Source: Pseudomonas sp. HN11 (GTDB lineage: Bacteria; Pseudomonadota; Gammaproteobacteria; Pseudomonadales; Pseudomonadaceae). From it: DNA of 64,000 nucleotides. Below are positions 59,727 to 64,000 of the stretch, in pieces; the stretch's first letter is position 1; the number at the start of each line of letters is the position of its first letter. The stretch lies in NCBI RefSeq assembly GCF_021390155.1, contig NZ_CP089985.1, forward strand, positions 1,685,001 to 1,749,000, in the 5' to 3' direction. The notes under the pieces are model-generated. The model saw only the letters and a program-made list of their open reading frames with translations. It ran no database searches and had not been told where the DNA came from. Made by a program: the position numbers and the translations under genes.

Positions 59727-60020
59727 ATGACGAAGTCGGAGTTGATCGAACGAATTGTCACCCATCAAGGGCTGCTTTCATCCAAGGATGTAGAGCTGGC
59801 TATCAAGACTATGCTTGAACAAATGTCTCAGTGTTTGGCTACTGGGGATCGGATTGAGATTCGCGGGTTTGGTAGCTTTTCGCTGCATTATCGGGCACCC
59901 CGTGTGGGGCGTAATCCCAAGACAGGTCAGTCCGTTAGTCTCGATGGCAAGTTTGTGCCTCACTTCAAGCCTGGCAAGGAGCTGCGGGATCGAGTCAATG
60001 AGGATGAGGAGCCGATTTAA
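59727..60020 (+). CDS. ihfB: Integration host factor subunit beta
   Basis: DNA-bending protein of 97 residues, partner of Ihf[17 protein letters not shown] at the start, [20 protein letters not shown] and [10 protein letters not shown] contain the DNA-intercalating arm with its Pro. AAGAAGGGAAAAAT precedes the ATG. In Pseudomonas it marks the left border of the O-antigen locus. Confidence 0.95.
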   Translation: MTKSELIERIVTHQGLLSSKDVELAIKTMLEQMSQCLATGDRIEIRGFGSFSLHYRAPRVGRNPKTGQSVSLDGKFVPHFKPGKELRDRVNEDEEPI

Positions 60021-60044
60021 TAGAGCTGGATGAGGAGTAATCGT

Positions 60045-60278
60045 GTGCGTTTAGTTAGGAACTTATCTCTGCTACTGGTCGTTTTGGCAGTGCTGGTGGT
60101 TACCCTGTTATTCTCACTTGAGAATCAGCAGCCTGTTTCTTTAACGTTTACAGGGTGGTCTGCGCCTTCATTGCCCGTATCATTTTATGTTATGGCGGCC
60201 TTCTTACTGGGGCTGCTGTTAGGGCCTTTGTGGGGTGTTATGATTGTTCGTCGTAATAATAAACGCCCGCGCAAGTAG
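60045..60278 (+). CDS. lapA: LapA-domain (DUF1049) membrane protein
   Basis: Inner-membrane protein of 77 residues with two membrane segments (about 5-25 and 45-66). The ENQQPVSLTFTGWSAPSLPV stretch between them is typical of LapA family proteins; the E. coli relative works with LapB in LPS assembly control. GTG 60045 is preferred because GAGGAG stands 7 bases before it; ATG 60030 would place that site inside the gene. It follows ihfB, as in other Pseudomonas. Confidence 0.8.
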   Translation: MRLVRNLSLLLVVLAVLVVTLLFSLENQQPVSLTFTGWSAPSLPVSFYVMAAFLLGLLLGPLWGVMIVRRNNKRPRK

Positions 60279-60291
60279 TTCGCCTACTTGC
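60271..60291. terminator. Hairpin between lapA and the glycosyltransferase gene
   Basis: GCAAGTAG-TTCGC-CTACTTGC: perfect 8-bp stem that includes the lapA stop codon. It separates two convergent units; no T-run. Confidence 0.5.
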
Positions 60292-60318
60292 ACAGGCTGA
60301 CTTTAGAATTGACGTTGT

Positions 60319-61443
60319 CTAACCGCGCAGTTCCATTGCTGCAATCATGATTGCGTTTACGCGATGGACATCATACTTCTGTTCCGCCAATTCACGGCTC
60401 GCTCTACCCATTCGTTCGCGCAATTCTCTTGAGCTTGCCAGCCGTCCCATTGCTTTGGCAAGATCGGCTGAGTCGCGAGGTTTAACGAGATAGCCGTTTT
60501 CACCCTCTATTACAGTTTCACGGCATCCAGGTGCATCAGTAGTGACAATCGCTCGAGCACAGGACATAGCCTCCAATACCGAGCGTGGTGTCCCCTCACG
60601 GTAGGATGGCAGTACAAACACGCTGCAGGCGGCAATATGGGGCTTCACGTCACTGACAGCGCCGTGGTATTGAATAAGGCCCTCTTTCTCCCAAGATGAA
60701 ATCATCTTTTCGCTTATACCGGATGGATTTGAGTCCATCGGCCCGACCAAATGAAAAGTAGCATGTGGATAGATAGGTTTGAGCAACCGTGCTGCTTCTG
60801 CGTACTCGACCACCCCCTTATCCCGTAGTACCCGGCCTACAAACAGAAAGCTTGGTTGCTCCGGCAGTGGTGCTACCGGAAAGCTGTCAGTATCCACTCC
60901 CGAACCATTAACAACCAAAGTCGGAACATTTTCGCGGGATAGTCCTCGGTCCTTGAACAGTTTTTGGTCATCCGGATTTTGGAAGAACAAACCTGTCGCA
61001 AAGCGCAATCCAAATTTATACAGGCCAGAGGCGACCCGTTTGACAAGGTTGCGACTGAAGCTTGCTTCGGCATCGGTGAATGCGTATCCCAGACCTGTAA
61101 TCAGTGCATAACGGCGCTTTATGCCTGCCAAGCGAGCCGCAGGCAGGCCGTAAACCACTGGTTTGATTGTATAGGCCAGCACCACATCAGGCTTTATCTT
61201 GCGCAGGCATTGGCTGAGTTGCAGCAAGTAGCGCAAGTCGGCAAAGGGATTCAGACCCGCACGGGCCATCGGTACGACGTGGTACTCCACCCCTTTGTCG
61301 GCAAGCCGTTTGCGTACGGAGTCATCGTTTTCCGGTGCGATGGCGGCAACTTCATGACCGTTCGCTCGCATCGCGCTCAGAAGATCACCGCGAAACCGGA
61401 TCAGTGATTCGGCAAACCCGGCGATTACGACAATTTTAGACAT
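60319..61443 (-). CDS. Family 4 glycosyltransferase
   Basis: Cytoplasmic or membrane-associated GT-B enzyme of 374 residues. The N-terminal domain contains LVIAGF-like [19 protein letters not shown] and [16 protein letters not shown]; the C-terminal donor-binding part has [18 protein letters not shown] and the E-x7-E type motif [15 protein letters not shown]. It resembles PglA/WbpU-like enzymes that add a HexNAc to a lipid-linked sugar. It overlaps the epimerase gene by 8 bases and is the last gene of the leftward O-antigen operon seen here. Confidence 0.82.
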   Translation of the reverse strand: MSKIVVIAGFAESLIRFRGDLLSAMRANGHEVAAIAPENDDSVRKRLADKGVEYHVVPMARAGLNPFADLRYLLQLSQCLRKIKPDVVLAYTIKPVVYGLPAARLAGIKRRYALITGLGYAFTDAEASFSRNLVKRVASGLYKFGLRFATGLFFQNPDDQKLFKDRGLSRENVPTLVVNGSGVDTDSFPVAPLPEQPSFLFVGRVLRDKGVVEYAEAARLLKPIYPHATFHLVGPMDSNPSGISEKMISSWEKEGLIQYHGAVSDVKPHIAACSVFVLPSYREGTPRSVLEAMSCARAIVTTDAPGCRETVIEGENGYLVKPRDSADLAKAMGRLASSRELRERMGRASRELAEQKYDVHRVNAIMIAAMELRG

Positions 61444-62476
61444 GCTTACCTACGTGCGCCGTGTAATAGGTGGCAGAGTCCTGTAGGCCAGCGGCAATAC
61501 GATGAGTCGGCGCATAACCTAACAGGTTTTGGGCTTTGCTGATGTCTGCCTGGGAATGGCGTACGTCGGCCGCTCTGAAATCACAGTAGACAGGTGTCGC
61601 ACTGCTGAGTGCTGGTTGGACAGCGCCAGCGAGTCCCCGGATATGGACGAACAGGTCATTCAGTGTTGTCCGGTCGCCCACGGCAACGTTGAAAACCTGA
61701 TTAACAGCGTCGGTATTTTGCGTCGTAGCCGCGAGCAAATTGGCCTGGACGGTATTGGCGATGTAGCAAAAGTCACGGCTGGTTTCGCCGTCACCATTGA
61801 TGTGAATAGACTCACCGCGCAGTAACGCTCCAAACCATTTCGGGATCACGGCTGCGTATGCGCCGTCAGGGTCCTGTCTAGGGCCAAATACGTTGAAGTA
61901 CCGTAGACCTATAGTTTGCAGTCCATAGCAGCGTGCAAATACATCCGCATACAGCTCGTTGACGTATTTGGTGACAGCGTAAGGAGAGAGTGGACGACCA
62001 ATATGCTCCTCGACCTTGGGCAGGGCAGGGTGGTCGCCATAAGTTGAGCTCGATGCGGCATATACGAAACGCTTTACCTTGGCGTCTCGGCTTGCTACCA
62101 GCATGTTCAGGAACCCGTCAACGTTGGTGCCATTGGTTCGAATGGGGTCTTCAAGTGAGCGAGGCACGCTGCCTAATGCCGCTTGGTGAAGGACGAAGTC
62201 GGCACCGTGTTCCAGGGCTTGCTGGCAGTCTTCCAGCTTGCGTATATCGCCTTCTACAAACGTAAATCTCGCCCATGCAGAGTCGGAAACCGCGCCTTGA
62301 ACCAAATCGAGATTACGTTGATGGCCCGTTTCGAAGTTGTCCAGGCCGATTACGCGCTGATTCAGTTTGAGGAGGGTTTCCAGCAAGTTTGAGCCGATGA
62401 AGCCCGCGACGCCGGTGATAAGCCAACTGCGTGGCGAAGCTGCCAATTCCTGGCGCAGTGTCTCGTATGCATTCAT
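61436..62476 (-). CDS. wbpP: UDP-N-acetylglucosamine 4-epimerase, WbpP type
   Basis: Extended SDR of 346 residues that interconverts UDP-GlcNAc(A) and UDP-GalNAc(A). NAD motif [12 protein letters not shown] at about 22-33, [13 protein letters not shown] (WbpP-type), [13 protein letters not shown] and [12 protein letters not shown] with catalytic Ser, Tyr and Lys, then [16 protein letters not shown]. The ATG 62476 has GGAGAATGAC before it. With the WbpO-like dehydrogenase just upstream it forms the known pair for UDP-GalNAcA synthesis. Confidence 0.88.
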   Translation of the reverse strand: MNAYETLRQELAASPRSWLITGVAGFIGSNLLETLLKLNQRVIGLDNFETGHQRNLDLVQGAVSDSAWARFTFVEGDIRKLEDCQQALEHGADFVLHQAALGSVPRSLEDPIRTNGTNVDGFLNMLVASRDAKVKRFVYAASSSTYGDHPALPKVEEHIGRPLSPYAVTKYVNELYADVFARCYGLQTIGLRYFNVFGPRQDPDGAYAAVIPKWFGALLRGESIHINGDGETSRDFCYIANTVQANLLAATTQNTDAVNQVFNVAVGDRTTLNDLFVHIRGLAGAVQPALSSATPVYCDFRAADVRHSQADISKAQNLLGYAPTHRIAAGLQDSATYYTAHVGKHV

Positions 62477-62487
62477 GTCATTCTCCA

Positions 62488-63771
62488 TTACAGGCGCCAG
62501 AAGCGTGCACCGGCGCTCTCCAGGGCGGGGCCGTCGCAAACGCCTTTCACATCAATGACGACAGGCGCGTTGTGCATCAGCTTCAAGTAGTCTTCAGATG
62601 CCCATTTGGCATATGCGTCATGCGCAACAGCAACCACGACGGCCGCGGCTGGCTTGAGTTCGTTGAGGGGAAGCAGCGTGACACCATATTCATGCAGCGC
62701 TTCTACTGAGTCGGCCTGAGGATCGAAGACTTGTACCTTGACGTCGAACTCTTCCAGTTCACGAATGATGTCGATGACCCGAGAGTTACGTAGATCAGGG
62801 CAATTTTCTTTGAAGGTCAGGCCAAGTACTGTGACGACGGCGCCTGCAATTGGATGACCAGCATGAATCATCTGCTTGATGGCTTGTTGTGCAATAAAGG
62901 CGCCCATACTATCGTTGATACGACGGCCCGCTAGAATAACTTGTGGAATGTAGCCAAGTTTTTCAGCCTTGTGCGTCAAGTAGTAAGGGTCGACGCCGAT
63001 GCAGTGACCGCCGACCAGGCCTGGCTTGAATTTCAGGAAGTTCCACTTGGTACCGGCGGCTTCCAGGACGTCCAGAGTATCGATACCCATGCGGTCGAAA
63101 ATCAATGCCAGCTCGTTCATCAGTGCGATATTAAGGTCGCGCTGAGTGTTTTCGATCACTTTGGCTGCTTCGGCCACTTTGATAGAGGCCGCTTTGTAAA
63201 CGCCGGCGGTCACTACAGAGCTGTATACGTCAGCGACAATTTCGAGGGTGGCAGCGTCTTGTCCGGATACCACTTTTTTAATCTTGGTGAATGTGTGCTC
63301 TTTATCGCCCGGATTGATTCGTTCTGGGCTGTAGCCCACGGTGAAATCGGTACCGCACTTCAAGCCTGATATGCGCTCAAGAATTGGCACGCAGATATCT
63401 TCGGTCACACCTGGGTAGACGGTAGATTCATAGACGACGATGTCACCCTGCTTAAGTGCTTTGCCTACGCTTTCCGAGGCTTTCACTACCGGCGTCAAGT
63501 CCGGCTGATGAGCGTCGTCTATCGGTGTGGGTACGGCAACGATATGGAAATCCGCTTTGGCGAGAACACCTGGCTTGCTGGTGAATTCGATTTGCGCCTC
63601 ACCCAATTCGTTGTGGCTCACTTCATTGGTACGATCATTTCCGGCGCGAAGCTCTTCCAGCCGACTTTCGTTGATATCGAAACCGATTACCGGGCCGTGT
63701 TTGCCGAACGCTACGGCCACAGGCAGGCCTACATAGCCCAGTCCGACCACTGATACCTTTCTCGGATACAT
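62488..63771 (-). CDS. wbpO: UDP-N-acetyl-sugar 6-dehydrogenase, WbpO/TviB type
   Basis: NAD-dependent enzyme of 427 residues oxidising C6 of a UDP-HexNAc to the uronic acid. [20 protein letters not shown] at the N-terminus, the [17 protein letters not shown] block, Lys in the [12 protein letters not shown] region and catalytic Cys in [19 protein letters not shown]. The C-terminal domain (about 300-420) includes [16 protein letters not shown]. It lies 11 bases before wbpP and supplies amino-sugar uronic acids for O-antigen. Confidence 0.9.
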   Translation of the reverse strand: MYPRKVSVVGLGYVGLPVAVAFGKHGPVIGFDINESRLEELRAGNDRTNEVSHNELGEAQIEFTSKPGVLAKADFHIVAVPTPIDDAHQPDLTPVVKASESVGKALKQGDIVVYESTVYPGVTEDICVPILERISGLKCGTDFTVGYSPERINPGDKEHTFTKIKKVVSGQDAATLEIVADVYSSVVTAGVYKAASIKVAEAAKVIENTQRDLNIALMNELALIFDRMGIDTLDVLEAAGTKWNFLKFKPGLVGGHCIGVDPYYLTHKAEKLGYIPQVILAGRRINDSMGAFIAQQAIKQMIHAGHPIAGAVVTVLGLTFKENCPDLRNSRVIDIIRELEEFDVKVQVFDPQADSVEALHEYGVTLLPLNELKPAAAVVVAVAHDAYAKWASEDYLKLMHNAPVVIDVKGVCDGPALESAGARFWRL

Positions 63772-63801
63772 GGGGTTTCCTTTAATAGATGAAATCTGTT
63801 T

Positions 63802-64000
63802 TCAGATAGCTCGTTTTTGATCGAGCCACGCCTGGAACATGAGCACCGGCCACAGCTGGTGCTGGTAGTTTCCTTGGCCTCGTAAGTGTTTTTCCCACAC
63901 GGCTTGGATCATTCCCGGTACAAAATAGCCTTCACTGGCCAGCCTTTGCGGATCCAGCAAAGCGTCAGCCCATTCGCGCAAGGGGCCTCGAAGCCATTCG
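63802..64000 (-). CDS. Asparagine synthetase-like protein, C-terminal 65 residues
   Basis: The gene runs in from beyond the window edge. The visible end (PLREWADALLDPQRLASEGY, then WEKHLRGQGNYQHQLWPVLM) matches the tail of AsnB-type glutamine-hydrolysing asparagine synthetases. In O-antigen loci such proteins (WbpS-like) amidate sugar uronic acids, which fits the WbpO and WbpP genes beside it. Only the last part can be judged; the stop is at 63802-63804. Confidence 0.72.
   Translation of the reverse strand, partial: EWLRGPLREWADALLDPQRLASEGYFVPGMIQAVWEKHLRGQGNYQHQLWPVLMFQAWLDQKRAI

Overview
The window comes from a high-GC gammaproteobacterium of the Pseudomonas fluorescens group. Gene order matches conserved Pseudomonas neighbourhoods (copSR - cupredoxin - queF; mlaA - PilZ - rssB - rssC - tal - dusA; mtnA / mtaD - ubiG - mupP - yciK; gyrA - serC - pheA - hisC - tyrA/aroA - cmk - rpsA - ihfB). 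The intergenic GTGGGAGCGGGCTTGCTCGCGA palindromes are REP elements typical of this group. GyrA carries Thr83 and the enoyl-ACP reductase is FabV, both usual for Pseudomonas. These identifications rest on reading protein motifs and remembered gene order, not on searches.

Layout. 1-4.7 kb: end of a LolC/E-type permease, a copper two-component system (copS, copR), a divergent periplasmic cupredoxin with a cop-box-like site between them, and queF. 4.8-11.8 kb: small genes, a HAD-like protein without its catalytic aspartates, mlaA, a PilZ protein, the rssB/rssC phosphatase and anti-anti-sigma pair, tal and dusA. 11.9-14.4 kb: an accessory patch with a RelE/ParE-type toxin-antitoxin pair and a strikingly AT-rich pair of genes of unknown function. 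14.6-22.2 kb: DUF6124 gene, small lipoproteins, an MFS exporter, an exported-looking malate:quinone oxidoreductase, a LysR/EamA divergent pair and a VapBC-like pair with its own palindromic operator. 22.3-29.5 kb: a RidA-like protein, ppnN, an LpxO-like hydroxylase, fabV, a HAD hydrolase, a LysR gene and an ArgD-like aminotransferase.

29.5-34.2 kb is a purine uptake locus: punR, punC, a Tsx-like outer-membrane channel and an NCS2 permease. 34.25-42.4 kb is a plant-signal-type LuxR solo (PipR-like) flanked by two proline iminopeptidase-family hydrolases and a complete peptide ABC importer. Both hydrolase genes are preceded by matching 22-bp inverted-repeat elements, probably the LuxR-type binding sites. 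42.4-58.4 kb is housekeeping: yciK, mupP, ubiG, mtaD, mtnA, gyrA, and the serC-pheA-hisC-tyrA/aroA-cmk-rpsA run, whose genes overlap or nearly touch. 58.5-64 kb is the border of an O-antigen locus: a small lipoprotein and a NeuD-like acetyltransferase sit between rpsA and ihfB, then lapA, then leftward-transcribed genes for a glycosyltransferase, a WbpP-like epimerase, a WbpO-like dehydrogenase and the end of an asparagine synthetase-like gene.

The two places most worth attention are the PipR-type locus with its twin boxes and the AT-rich two-gene cassette at 12.6-14.4 kb, for which I recognise no family.
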